Below are positions 17,038-25,105 of a stretch of DNA of 64,000 bases, piece after piece (within the stretch, counting starts at the first letter, position 1; every line of letters starts with the position of its first letter). The notes beneath the pieces were generated by a model. It saw only the letters and a list, made by a program, of their open reading frames with translations. It was not told the origin of the DNA and made no database searches. The DNA comes from Streptomyces sp. NBC_00568 (lineage in GTDB: Bacteria; Actinomycetota; Actinomycetes; Streptomycetales; Streptomycetaceae): positions 2,905,001 through 2,969,000 of the forward strand of contig NZ_JAPENW010000001.1 in NCBI RefSeq assembly GCF_026341855.1, in the 5' to 3' direction. Made by a program: the position numbers and the translations under genes.

Positions 17038-17496
17038 TCAACCGCCTTGCGCGGAAGCCTTTTTGATCGCCTCGCGGATACGGGAGTACGTGCCGCAGCG
17101 GCACACGTTCTCGATGCGGTCGATGTCCGCGTCCGTGGGGTCCGCCGTCTTCTTGAGCAGGGCCGCGGCGGCCATGATCTGGCCGGGCTGGCAGAAGCCG
17201 CACTGGGAGACGTCGCAGTCGAGCCAGGCCTGCTGGACGGGGTGCAGACGGTCGCCGTCGGCGAGGCCCTCGATGGTGGTGACCTCGCGGTCCACGCAGT
17301 CCGCGATCGGGACGACACAGGGCTGGATCTCCGCGCCGTCCAGATGGCTGGTGCAGGCCCGGCAGACACCGACACCGCAGCCGTACTTGGGCCCGGTCAC
17401 GTCCAGCAGATCGCGCAGCACCCACAGCAGGGGCATGTCCGCCGGTGCCTCCACGGTGACCTGCTTCCCGTTGAGGACGAAGGAGTAGGACGGCAT
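17038..17496 (-). CDS. Two [2Fe-2S] electron-transfer subunit of an IorAB-type molybdenum hydroxylase
   Basis: 152 residues. The N-terminal plant-ferredoxin-like cluster is CGVGVCRAC...C and the C-terminal helical cluster is CGFCQPGQ...CRCGTY, the full eight-cysteine set of xanthine-oxidase-family small subunits. ATG 17496 has GGAGG 8 nt upstream. It follows the large subunit gene on the same strand (132 nt gap). No FAD subunit is present, so electrons probably go to a cytochrome, as in isoquinoline oxidoreductase. No signal peptide: if exported it must ride with the Tat-carrying large subunit. Confidence 0.9.
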   Translation of the reverse strand: MPSYSFVLNGKQVTVEAPADMPLLWVLRDLLDVTGPKYGCGVGVCRACTSHLDGAEIQPCVVPIADCVDREVTTIEGLADGDRLHPVQQAWLDCDVSQCGFCQPGQIMAAAALLKKTADPTDADIDRIENVCRCGTYSRIREAIKKASAQGG

Positions 17497-17628
17497 CAGC
17501 ACTGCCTCCGGAGCGGCATCGGTACCTGCACCTCTAACGGGTCTCGGAACGGGGTCGGACGGAGGTCTCGGAACGGGTCGGAAGGGGGTCGGAAGCAGCG
17601 GAGGGGTCGGAGAGGTCGGAGGGCGATC

Positions 17629-19743
17629 TCAGAAGTTGATCGGGAAGCGGCGGGGGCGGGTCCCCGTCGCACGGGCGTAGGCGTTGGCCACCGCGCCGGC
17701 CGCCGCCGGGACACCGAGTTCACCGGCCCCTCCGGGGTCTCCTCCGGAGGGCACGATGTGCGCCTCGAAGTGCAGCGGGGCGTGCCGCTGACGGGCCCAG
17801 TGGAAGTCGGCGAAGCTGCCCTCGCGGACGGCGCCCGCGTCGAGGTGCAGGCCGGCCGTGAGCACGGTGGAGATGCCGTCGATCGCGGTGCCCATGAGCT
17901 GGGCCTCGAGTCCGCGCGGGTTGACGGCCGTTCCGACGTCGGCGGCCATCACGACCTTGGTGACCCGCGGGTTCTTCGGGTCGACGGCGTCGATCTCGAC
18001 CAGACAGGCCACGCAGGAGCCGTACTCCTCGTGCACGGCCACGCCCTGCGCGTGCCCGTCCGGCATGGTCCGGCCCCAGCGTCCGGCGTCCGCCACCCGG
18101 TCGAGCACGGCCCTGACCGCCTTGCCGCGCAGCGTGGTCCGCCGGAACGCCACCGGGTCCCGGCCGAGGCTCCGGGCGATGTCGTCGACGACGATCTCCT
18201 CCGCGGTGCGCATGGTCCCGGAGTCCACGGAACGCCAGGCGCCCAGCGGCATGGCGAGGCCCACCGATCCCGAATCGCCGGAGACACGGCCGAAGTTGTA
18301 GAGCCCGCTGTCGCTGGGCAGCGGGCCGCCGGCCCGGGCGCCCGTGGTCGTGACACCGCCCTGCGCGGTGACGCCCGGCTTCTCGTACGACTCGCTCACC
18401 GACGCCGTCATGTGCGTGAACGCCACCACCCGGCCGGCCGCGTGGCTGGCCCGGATGCGGTGGTGGCTGGCCGGGCGCATCCGGCCGTGCCGCATGTCGT
18501 CGTCGCGGCTCCACATCAGCTTCACCGGACGGCGGGCCGCCTTCGAGACGAGGGCGGCCTCGACGGCGGCGTCGTAGGTGAGCCGCCGCCCGAACGACCC
18601 TCCGCCGCGCAGGACATGGACCCGGACCTTCGAGGCGGGCAGCCCGGTCACCGAGGCGATCGTGTCGCGCGCGTCCATCGGCGTCTGGGAGGAGAACCAG
18701 ATCTCGGCACTGTGCGCCCGTACGTCCGCGACCGCGGTCAGCACCTCCATCGGGGCGTGCCCGACGAACGCGAACTCGAACTCGCCGCCCACCTGCCGGG
18801 TGCCGAGCAGCGGAGTGCCGAGCGGCGGGACCGCGGCCCGCAGCCGGGCTCGTACCGCCGCGTCGGACAGGGCCGCGAGCGGGCCGGGGGACCAGGTGAT
18901 CCGCAGGGCGTCCCGGGCCTTGAAGGCGTGGTGGAAGGTGTCCGCCACGACGGCGACACCTCCCTCGATCCTGACGACCGCGTGGACGCCGGGCAGCGCG
19001 CGGGCCGCCCGGTCGTCGAGCGAGCGGACCTTCCCGCCGAGCGTCGGCGGCCGGGCCACCACGGTCGGCTTCGCCCCGGCCACAGCCAGGTCGCCGGTGT
19101 ACTTCGCCCTGCCGGTGACGATGTCCCGCGCGTCGATCCGGGAGGTCGGCCGCCCGATCACCCGGTGCCGGGAGGCCGGCTTGGGGTCGGTGGACACGGC
19201 GGGCCGGTGGATCCGGGCGGCTGCCGCGGTCAGCGATCCGAACGTGGCGGTACGGCCGTCGGGCGCGACGACCATGGTGTCCCGCGTGCGCAGCCTCTTC
19301 GGGGGTATGTGCCAGCGCCGGGAGGCGGCGGTCACCAGCTTGGCGCGCGCGGTGGCGGCCAGCGCGCGGGCGGGCCCGTACAGCGAACCGACCGAGTTCG
19401 ACCCGCCGGTGAACTGGTTGCCGCTCCTCCGGGCCTCGGCGAGCGGGATCTCGACATCGGCGAGCCGGGCGTCCAGCTCCTCGGCGATCATCATGGCGAC
19501 CGCGGTGGTGATGCCCTGGCCGACCTCGACCCGCGGCAGCCGGACGACGACCTTGTTGGCCGCGGTGACCTCCAGGACCAGCATCTCGTCGTCGGCGCCG
19601 GTCACCAGGACGTCGGAGGGTCCCGCGGCGGACTCGGCACCCTCCGCGGGGGAGGCGTCGCAGCCGAGCGGCGCGGCGACGGTCAAGGTGGACGCCGCCA
19701 GCGTGTGGACGATGAATCTGCGGCGGGACAGCTGACGGGCCAA
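17629..19743 (-). CDS. Molybdopterin-binding large subunit, IorB-type, Tat-exported
   Basis: 704 residues. A twin-arginine signal (SRRRFIVHTLAAS) begins the protein, pointing to the cell surface. The molybdenum domains of the xanthine-oxidase family follow: EVGQGITTAVAMM, RGGGSFGRR, and the glutamate in GGAGELGVP near the end. The start is TTG 19743, chosen because GGAGAGGAG sits 6 nt before it and no ATG/GTG fits the Tat signal; frames further upstream lack coding character. Substrate (N-heterocycle or aldehyde) cannot be told. It precedes the 2Fe-2S subunit. Confidence 0.9.
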   Translation of the reverse strand: MARQLSRRRFIVHTLAASTLTVAAPLGCDASPAEGAESAAGPSDVLVTGADDEMLVLEVTAANKVVVRLPRVEVGQGITTAVAMMIAEELDARLADVEIPLAEARRSGNQFTGGSNSVGSLYGPARALAATARAKLVTAASRRWHIPPKRLRTRDTMVVAPDGRTATFGSLTAAAARIHRPAVSTDPKPASRHRVIGRPTSRIDARDIVTGRAKYTGDLAVAGAKPTVVARPPTLGGKVRSLDDRAARALPGVHAVVRIEGGVAVVADTFHHAFKARDALRITWSPGPLAALSDAAVRARLRAAVPPLGTPLLGTRQVGGEFEFAFVGHAPMEVLTAVADVRAHSAEIWFSSQTPMDARDTIASVTGLPASKVRVHVLRGGGSFGRRLTYDAAVEAALVSKAARRPVKLMWSRDDDMRHGRMRPASHHRIRASHAAGRVVAFTHMTASVSESYEKPGVTAQGGVTTTGARAGGPLPSDSGLYNFGRVSGDSGSVGLAMPLGAWRSVDSGTMRTAEEIVVDDIARSLGRDPVAFRRTTLRGKAVRAVLDRVADAGRWGRTMPDGHAQGVAVHEEYGSCVACLVEIDAVDPKNPRVTKVVMAADVGTAVNPRGLEAQLMGTAIDGISTVLTAGLHLDAGAVREGSFADFHWARQRHAPLHFEAHIVPSGGDPGGAGELGVPAAAGAVANAYARATGTRPRRFPINF

Positions 19744-19875
19744 CAGAGGCTCCTCTCCGAGCCGTCCGGGAGCGTACGACTGGTAGGAGGGGCGGATCGG
19801 CCGTGCGGTTCCCGCTGAACCTATGCGGCCTCTGACGCGTCCCCGTACCACCGGATGGCGGACGGGGAGGACGAC

Positions 19876-20469
19876 ATGGACAAGCGAAGCAGGATCAGGG
19901 CGACCGGCGGCGGCGTGGCGGCAACTGCCGTGGCGCTCCTGGCGGTTCAGGGGTCGAGCGCCGACGCGGGAGGCGAGGAGACGCCCGTCGCGGAGCACAC
20001 GACCGTGTGCGCCGGCACCCAGTCGGCGCACAGCCTGCCCGGCAGGGAGACCTCGTCGGCGCTCCGGCTGGCGATCTACACCGACAAGAGGGGCGGGACA
20101 CGCCACAAGAGCGTCTTCACCAGCGTGTCGGTCGACGAGCGCGGGAACTCCCTGACCGTGTACCGCATCCCGTCCAAGGCGTTCGACGCGGACATCTGCG
20201 GCCACGCGGAGAAGGGGGTGAAGGTGCGGATCCACGACTCGGACGTCACCCGGCGGCAGCTCCACGCCATGGTCGACCGGGTCGGCGACGAGATGGACCG
20301 CTGGGACGGCCGGTTCGAGCTGTACACGGTGGGCCTCGACGGCAGTGGCCATGTGGTCTTCGGCGTCGACGACCGGGCGACGGCCGAGCCGGTACTCAAG
20401 AAGGCCTTCGGGAAGTTCTGGGCGAAGCACATCCTGGTCGAGCGCACGGGGCAGCCGAGGCTCGACTGA
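19876..20469 (+). CDS. Secreted hypothetical protein
   Basis: 197 residues from ATG 19876, GGGGAGG about 5 nt upstream. A positively charged start and hydrophobic run (GGGVAATAVALLAVQGSSADA) form a signal peptide cleaved near residue 32. The mature part has two cysteines (TTVCAGTQ, ADICGHAE), alternating beta strands, and a C-terminal helix (KKAFGKFWAKHI). No catalytic motif recognised. Divergent from the hydroxylase operon and closed by a hairpin. Confidence 0.75.
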   Translation: MDKRSRIRATGGGVAATAVALLAVQGSSADAGGEETPVAEHTTVCAGTQSAHSLPGRETSSALRLAIYTDKRGGTRHKSVFTSVSVDERGNSLTVYRIPSKAFDADICGHAEKGVKVRIHDSDVTRRQLHAMVDRVGDEMDRWDGRFELYTVGLDGSGHVVFGVDDRATAEPVLKKAFGKFWAKHILVERTGQPRLD

Positions 20470-20485
20470 CGGCGGCGACGGTCCG

Positions 20486-20508
20486 GGGCAGGGCCCTTCG
20501 CCCTGCCC
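20486..20508 (+). terminator. Hairpin after the secreted protein gene
   Basis: GGGCAGGGC / GCCCTGCCC with a 5-nt loop, 17 nt after the stop. No T tract. Confidence 0.6.
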
Positions 20509-20562
20509 GGGGTGGCCGGCGCCCTCCCGGGGCTCGGCTTGCAGGTGCGAGGACCGCCTGCC

Positions 20563-20568
20563 TATCGT
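20563..20568 (+). promoter_or_regulatory. -10 box of the HTH-TOBE gene (leaderless)
   Basis: TATCGT, 7 nt before ATG 20576. Confidence 0.55.
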
Positions 20569-20575
20569 CGCGCGT

Positions 20576-20971
20576 ATGCAGTCCTACACCATCGGCCAGG
20601 CCGCCCGGCTCCTCGGGGTGAGCCCCGACACCGCCCGGCGCTGGGCGGACGCCGGGCGGGTGACCACGCACCGGGACGAGGGCGGACGGCGGCTCATCGA
20701 CGGGCGCGATCTCGCCGCCTTCTCGGTGGAACTGGCCGGAACCGGCGGCGAGGAGGGCGTCACGTCCTACACGTCCGTCCGCAACGCCTTCCCCGGCATC
20801 GTCACCGCCGTCAAGCTCGGCGATGTCGCGGCCCAGGTGGAGATCCAGGCGGGACCCCACCGGCTGGTCTCCCTGCTGACCCGGGAGGCCGTCGAGGAAC
20901 TGGGCCTGGAGGTCGGCATGGAGGCCACGGCCAGGGTCAAGTCGACCAACGTCCACATCGACCGCACCTGA
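20576..20971 (+). CDS. HTH-TOBE (molbindin-type) molybdate-responsive regulator
   Basis: 131 residues. An excisionase/MerR-type helix-turn-helix (YTIGQAARLLGVSPDTARRW) is joined to a single TOBE/Mop domain (RNAFPGIVTAVKLGDVAAQV to the end), which in ModE and Mop binds molybdate. This short fusion is a common actinobacterial substitute for ModE. Its place between a molybdenum hydroxylase and modABC supports control of molybdate uptake or Mo enzymes; the repeated CGCA-C/T-ATGCGGA elements upstream of modA are candidate targets. Confidence 0.85.
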   Translation: MQSYTIGQAARLLGVSPDTARRWADAGRVTTHRDEGGRRLIDGRDLAAFSVELAGTGGEEGVTSYTSVRNAFPGIVTAVKLGDVAAQVEIQAGPHRLVSLLTREAVEELGLEVGMEATARVKSTNVHIDRT

Positions 20972-20976
20972 GGAAC

Positions 20977-21096
20977 GGCCGGGTTCCGCAGACCGTCGGC
21001 GGCCGGGTTCCGGCGACCGTCGCCGGCCGGTTCACGAGACCGCCGTCAGCCGGGTTCACGAGACCGTCGTCGGCCGGGTTCAGGAGACCGTCGTCG
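20977..21096. repeat. 24-bp tandem repeat, 5 copies, running into the fdh 3' end
   Basis: Units GGCCGGGTTCACGAGACCGTCGTC with drift; the last copy includes the stop and final codons of the formate dehydrogenase gene, so the array appears to have grown from that gene end. Confidence 0.85.
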
Positions 21097-22243
21097 AGTA
21101 CGAGTGGGCTCCCGTCCCCGCCAGCGCGCCCCCGTCGACGATCAGGTACTCGTCGCGGATCGGGGTGCCGTCCAGCCAGCACTCCAGGATCTCCCGGGTG
21201 CCCGCCGCGTAGCGAGCCTGCGCGGAGAGCGAGGAACCGGAGATGTGCGGGGTCATCCCGTGGTGCGGCATGCTGCGCCAGGGGTGGTCGGCGGGCGCCG
21301 GCTGCGGATACCAGACGTCACCCCCGTACCCCGCCAACTGCCCGCTGAACAGGGCTCGTTCGACCGCGTCCCGGTCCACGATCCGGGCCCGCGCCGTGTT
21401 GATGAGGTAGGCCCCGCGCTTCATCGTGGCGAGCAGCTCGTCACTGAACAGGCCCTCGGTCTCGGGGTGCAGCGGCGCGTTGACGGTGACGACGTCGCAG
21501 TGCGGGGCCATGTCGGCGGCGGTCGGGTGGAAGGTGAGCCCGAGCTCCCGCTCGACGGCCTCCGGCAGCCGGTGCCGGTCCGTGTAGTGGAGCTTCACGT
21601 CGAAGGGCGCGAGCCGCCGCAGCACCGCGAGACCGATCCGCCCGGCGGCGACCGTGCCGACGTGCATCCCCTCCAGGTCGTACGAACGGGCCACGCAGTC
21701 CGCGATGTCCCAGCCTCCGTCGAGCACCACCCGGTGCGAGGGCAGGTAGTTGCGGACGAGCGAGAGCGTCGTCATCACCACGTGTTCGGCGACGCTGATG
21801 CTGTTGCAGTACGTCACCTCGGCGACGGTCACACCGTGCTCGATGGCCGCGTCCAGGTCGACGTGGTCGGAGCCGATGCCGGCCGTGACCGCCAGTTTCA
21901 GGTTCTTGGCGGCGGCGATGCGCTCGGGGGTGAGGTACGCGGGCCAGAACGGCTGCGAGATCACGACGTCCGCGTCCGGCAGCTCACGGTCGAAGACCGA
22001 TCCGGCGCCGTCCTTGTCGGAGGTCACGACGACGGTGTGGCCGCGCTCCTCCAGGAAGCGGCGCAGGCCGAGTTCTCCGGTCACGCTGCCGAGCAGCTGC
22101 CCGGGGGTGAAGTCGGTCCCCTTCGGGGTGGGCGCCGTCTGACCGCCGGGGTAGTGGTCGATGACGGGGAGGTCGTCCCGGGCGTACGTCGTCGGATATC
22201 CGTCGGCCGGGTCGTCGTACAGCACGCAGAGCACCTTGGCCAT
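21080..22243 (-). CDS. fdh: NAD-dependent formate dehydrogenase
   Basis: 387 residues, oxidising formate to CO2 with NAD+ in the cytosol, without metal. Signature residues of the Pseudomonas-type enzyme are all present with numbering shifted by one: Pro in QPFWPAY, Asn147 (YCNSIS), Arg285 (INTARARIVD), Gln314 (WYPQP), His333 (TPHISGSS); the dinucleotide fold is GTVAAGRIG. GGAG precedes the ATG. Downstream of a LysR gene on the same strand, with a LysR-type box at the far end of the intergenic gap, so formate or a one-carbon signal probably regulates it. Confidence 0.95.
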   Translation of the reverse strand: MAKVLCVLYDDPADGYPTTYARDDLPVIDHYPGGQTAPTPKGTDFTPGQLLGSVTGELGLRRFLEERGHTVVVTSDKDGAGSVFDRELPDADVVISQPFWPAYLTPERIAAAKNLKLAVTAGIGSDHVDLDAAIEHGVTVAEVTYCNSISVAEHVVMTTLSLVRNYLPSHRVVLDGGWDIADCVARSYDLEGMHVGTVAAGRIGLAVLRRLAPFDVKLHYTDRHRLPEAVERELGLTFHPTAADMAPHCDVVTVNAPLHPETEGLFSDELLATMKRGAYLINTARARIVDRDAVERALFSGQLAGYGGDVWYPQPAPADHPWRSMPHHGMTPHISGSSLSAQARYAAGTREILECWLDGTPIRDEYLIVDGGALAGTGAHSYSTTVS

Positions 22244-22335
22244 GTCGCGGCTCTCCTCAACTCCGTTGTCCGTAAGGTGCTTTCACCATCCTCGGAGCCA
22301 AATGCACTGGTCAAAGCGAATGTTGCTATGTGCCG

Positions 22336-22350
22336 ATAGCCGGAGGCTAT
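22336..22350. promoter_or_regulatory. LysR-type operator ATAG-N7-CTAT
   Basis: Perfect inverted repeat ATAGCCGGAGGCTAT, of the classical T-N11-A form, overlapping the stop of the LysR gene; a further GCTAT half-site lies 6 nt to its left. About 95 nt from the formate dehydrogenase ATG, at a plausible regulator-binding distance. Confidence 0.6.
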
Positions 22351-23282
22351 GAACTCCCCTCCGCCAGATGCTCCTTCAGCAGCGCGTCCAGCGCGTCGCG
22401 CACCCCCGCCTCCCGCGCCACCGCCAGCAGCGCCTGCGCCAGCACCGATTCGGGCTCGTGCCGCGCGACCACGATGCCGACCCGGGGCCCGTGCGCCGGA
22501 CCCTCCAGCGGCACCACCCGCATCCCCTCCGGCACCCCGAACATATGCAGCCAGGCGTGCGAGATCACGCTCGACCAACGGCCCCCGGGAAGCTGCGCGT
22601 ACAGCCCCGCGACGGTGTCCGACTCGATGGCCGGAGCCGCCCGCGCGCCGTCCGCGGCGAAGCACTCGTCGATGATCCGGCGGTTGCGCATCCGCGGGCT
22701 CAGCAGGCACAGGGGAAGGGCGGCCGCCTGTGCCCAGCGGGCGGTCACCGCGGTGGCCAGCGGACCGTCCACCGGGGTGAGGAGCACATACCGCTCCTCG
22801 TACAGCGGGAAGCGCCGTACGTGGCGCAGCTCGTCGTCGTCGAGATACGTCATCGCCGCGTCCAGCTCGAACTCGGCGAGCCCATGGGTGATCTGCGCCG
22901 AAGACAGCGACTCCAGGCTGACCCGGGCCCGTGTGTGGCGCTCGCAGAACGGGGTGGTGAGCAGGGACGCGGCGGGCAGCGCGGTGGGCACGACACCCAG
23001 CCGCAGCGTGCCGGTCAGGCCGCCGCGCAGCGCCGACAGCTCCTGGCGCAGGGCGTCCCGCTCGGCGAGGATGCGGTGCGCCCAGACCAGCACGACCTCG
23101 CCCTCCGGGGTCAGCCCCTCGTACCGTCTGCCGCGCCGCACGATCGGCACGTCCAGCTCGTGTTCGAGGCGGCGGATCGCGGCGGACAGCGAGGGCTGCG
23201 ACACGAAGCAGGCCGCCGCCGCCCGCGCGAAGTGCCGCTCCCGGGCGAGCGCGACCAGATACTCCAGCTGACGCAGCAGCAC
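22347..23282 (-). CDS. LysR-family regulator of the formate dehydrogenase locus
   Basis: 311 residues from GTG 23282, preceded by GGGAGGT at 5 nt. N-terminal winged helix with FARAAAACFVSQPSLSAAIRR, then a periplasmic-binding-protein-like co-inducer domain (LRLGVVPTALPA...). It is directly upstream of and co-directional with the formate dehydrogenase gene and downstream of a sulfite-oxidase-like gene. The inducer is inferred to relate to formate metabolism only from context. Confidence 0.9.
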   Translation of the reverse strand: MLLRQLEYLVALARERHFARAAAACFVSQPSLSAAIRRLEHELDVPIVRRGRRYEGLTPEGEVVLVWAHRILAERDALRQELSALRGGLTGTLRLGVVPTALPAASLLTTPFCERHTRARVSLESLSSAQITHGLAEFELDAAMTYLDDDELRHVRRFPLYEERYVLLTPVDGPLATAVTARWAQAAALPLCLLSPRMRNRRIIDECFAADGARAAPAIESDTVAGLYAQLPGGRWSSVISHAWLHMFGVPEGMRVVPLEGPAHGPRVGIVVARHEPESVLAQALLAVAREAGVRDALDALLKEHLAEGSS

Positions 23283-23421
23283 GCGCCACCTCCCGTCGGC
23301 GGGCCAGGCTCGCAGACACCGGGCGCCCTGTCACGGCCCCTCGCACGCCCCGCACCGGCCGGCCCGCACCGCACCGGCCGGCGCCTCGCCGGGCGGGCAC
23401 TCGCCGGGTCGGCGCGGAGGG

Positions 23422-23919
23422 TCAGCTCGGACCTTCGGCGGACCAGGACGGGTAACGGCCGTCCACCCGGATGGCGTTGATGCCGCTGATGTGCCGGGCC
23501 CCGCACCGGTCCTGCGGGAGGACCAGCTGCGGGCCCGCCCGGTCCAGCGGGGTGCCGTCGATGCCGACCGCGAGCAGCACCGGAGCGTCCGCGAAGTCGG
23601 GGTCGATCTCGGCCCAGGTGAGCAGGGCGTGATGGCCGTCCGCGCCCGCCACCGCGATGAGGAAGCGCAGCCGGTCCTTGCGGCGGGCCGGATCGAACCG
23701 GGGTCCGGCGTCCCGCAGCACATCGTGCAGCAGCGGGCCCTGGAAACCGTGGTGCCGTACGCCGCTCGTGGCGCACTCGAAGCTGACCCGGACCCGGCGC
23801 TGGGGCCAGGCGAACAGGTCGGGCACGGTCAGCCGGGCCGGCCGGGCGAGGTCGCCGGTCAGGGCGAGCTCCGCGAGCGGGGGAGCCGGTGGCGTCGGCT
23901 GTGTCAGGGACTGGCTCAC
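23422..23919 (-). CDS. Small molybdopterin oxidoreductase, sulfite-oxidase fold
   Basis: 165 residues from GTG 23919 with GGGAGGTG about 8 nt before. It covers a single sulfite-oxidase molybdopterin domain: LTVPDLFAWPQRRVRVSFEC carries the likely Mo-ligand Cys (FECATSG), with GVRHHGFQGPLLHDVL next, and LVLPQDRCGARHISGI near the end. It lacks the dimerization domain and signal peptide of true sulfite oxidases and is shorter than most, so it may be cytoplasmic or act as a cofactor-binding accessory. It heads a co-directional set with the LysR and fdh genes and diverges from modABC. Confidence 0.75.
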   Translation of the reverse strand: MSQSLTQPTPPAPPLAELALTGDLARPARLTVPDLFAWPQRRVRVSFECATSGVRHHGFQGPLLHDVLRDAGPRFDPARRKDRLRFLIAVAGADGHHALLTWAEIDPDFADAPVLLAVGIDGTPLDRAGPQLVLPQDRCGARHISGINAIRVDGRYPSWSAEGPS

Positions 23920-23968
23920 TGGGCAGCACCTCCCGGAAGACCGTACCCGGCAGGCGGTCCCGTACAAA

Positions 23969-23980
23969 CGCACATGCGGA
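23969..23980. promoter_or_regulatory. Repeat element CGCACATGCGGA, copy 1
   Basis: One of two near-identical elements in the gap between the Mo oxidoreductase and modA; 64 bp from copy 2. Candidate operator. Confidence 0.45.
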
Positions 23981-24032
23981 CATCCCAAGCCCGTACGCAC
24001 AGCTCATGCGATACAACAGCGGACTTTCGGCT

Positions 24033-24044
24033 CGCATATGCGGA
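24033..24044. promoter_or_regulatory. Repeat element CGCATATGCGGA, copy 2
   Basis: Contains the 10-bp perfect palindrome CGCATATGCG. Lies about 90 nt before the modA start; plausible binding site for the HTH-TOBE regulator. Confidence 0.5.
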
Positions 24045-24135
24045 AGTATGATCGGCGTACGCAGGACGAGAGCCCATGACTGAAGAGCACGACGGAGGCT
24101 TCAGCGGGCTTCAGAGTTTCCGAGGGAGTAGATCC

Positions 24136-24975
24136 GTGATGACCCGATCCGCGCGCCGGACCCGCCGCACCACCCGGACCCTGCAGGTGGCCGGCGTCGG
24201 TGCCGCCGCGCTGCTGGCCCTGAGCGCCTGCTCCTCCTCCGACGACACGTCCGACTCCTCGGGCACGCCGAAGTCGTCGTCCTCGGCGAAGCTCTCCGGC
24301 ACGGTGACCGTCTTCGCCGCCGCCTCCCTCAAGGAGAGCTTCACGACGCTCGGCCAGGACTTCGAGAAGGCCCACCCCGGCACCAAGGTCACCTTCAACT
24401 TCGGCGGCAGCGACACCCTCGCCGCGAGCATCACGGGCGGCGCCCCGGCGGACGTGTTCGCGGCGGCCAGCCCCAAGACGATGGCGATCGTGACCGGCAA
24501 GGACGACGCGGCGACCGCCCCCGCCACGTTCGTGCGCAACCAGCTGGAGATCGCCACCCTGCCCGGCAACCCGGACAAGATCGCCTCCCTGAAGGACCTC
24601 ACCAAGTCCGGCCTCAAGGTCGTCCTGTGCGACAAGACGGTGCCGTGCGGCGCCGCCGCGCAGAAGGCCCTGGACGCGAGCAAGCTGAAGCTCACCCCCG
24701 TCTCCTACGAGCAGGACGTCAAGAGCGCCCTGACCAAGGTGGAGCTGAAGGAGGCCGACGCGGCGGTCGTGTACAAGACCGACGTGAAGGCCGCGGGTGA
24801 CAAGGTGGAGGGCGTGGAGTTCCCCGAGTCGGCCGACGCCATCAACGACTACCCGATCGCCCTGCTCAAGGACGCGCGCAACGCGGCCGCGGCCAAGGCG
24901 TTCATCGAGCTGGTGCGGTCCCCGGAGGGCCAGAAGGTGCTGACGTCGGCCGGATTCCTCCAGCCCGCCTCCTGA
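24136..24975 (+). CDS. modA: Molybdate-binding lipoprotein ModA
   Basis: 279 residues from GTG 24136 (GAGGGAG about 7 nt before); an upstream ATG at 24076 is less likely as it would bury the signal peptide. Signal with lipobox LSAC anchors it outside. VTVFAAASLKESF, NFGGSDTLAASITGGAPADVF and VVYKTDVKA are the oxyanion-binding loops of the ModA/sulfate-binding family. First gene of the modABC transporter. CTCCTGACATCCG repeats follow its stop. Confidence 0.92.
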   Translation: MMTRSARRTRRTTRTLQVAGVGAAALLALSACSSSDDTSDSSGTPKSSSSAKLSGTVTVFAAASLKESFTTLGQDFEKAHPGTKVTFNFGGSDTLAASITGGAPADVFAAASPKTMAIVTGKDDAATAPATFVRNQLEIATLPGNPDKIASLKDLTKSGLKVVLCDKTVPCGAAAQKALDASKLKLTPVSYEQDVKSALTKVELKEADAAVVYKTDVKAAGDKVEGVEFPESADAINDYPIALLKDARNAAAAKAFIELVRSPEGQKVLTSAGFLQPAS

Positions 24976-25105
24976 CATTCGCCTCCTGACATCCGGCTCC
25001 TGACATCCGCCGCCCGGCAGCCGGTTCCCGGCGCCCACGGCCCGGCACACACCTCGTGCCGGCCGGCCCTTGAAGCCGACGCCCCGAATCCCGTCTCCTG
25101 AAGCC

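Noticed and set aside
17047..19818. A 923-codon open frame on the plus strand opposite the Mo hydroxylase genes
   Set aside because: It is the antisense shadow of two well-supported minus-strand genes; no family motifs and no start signals.
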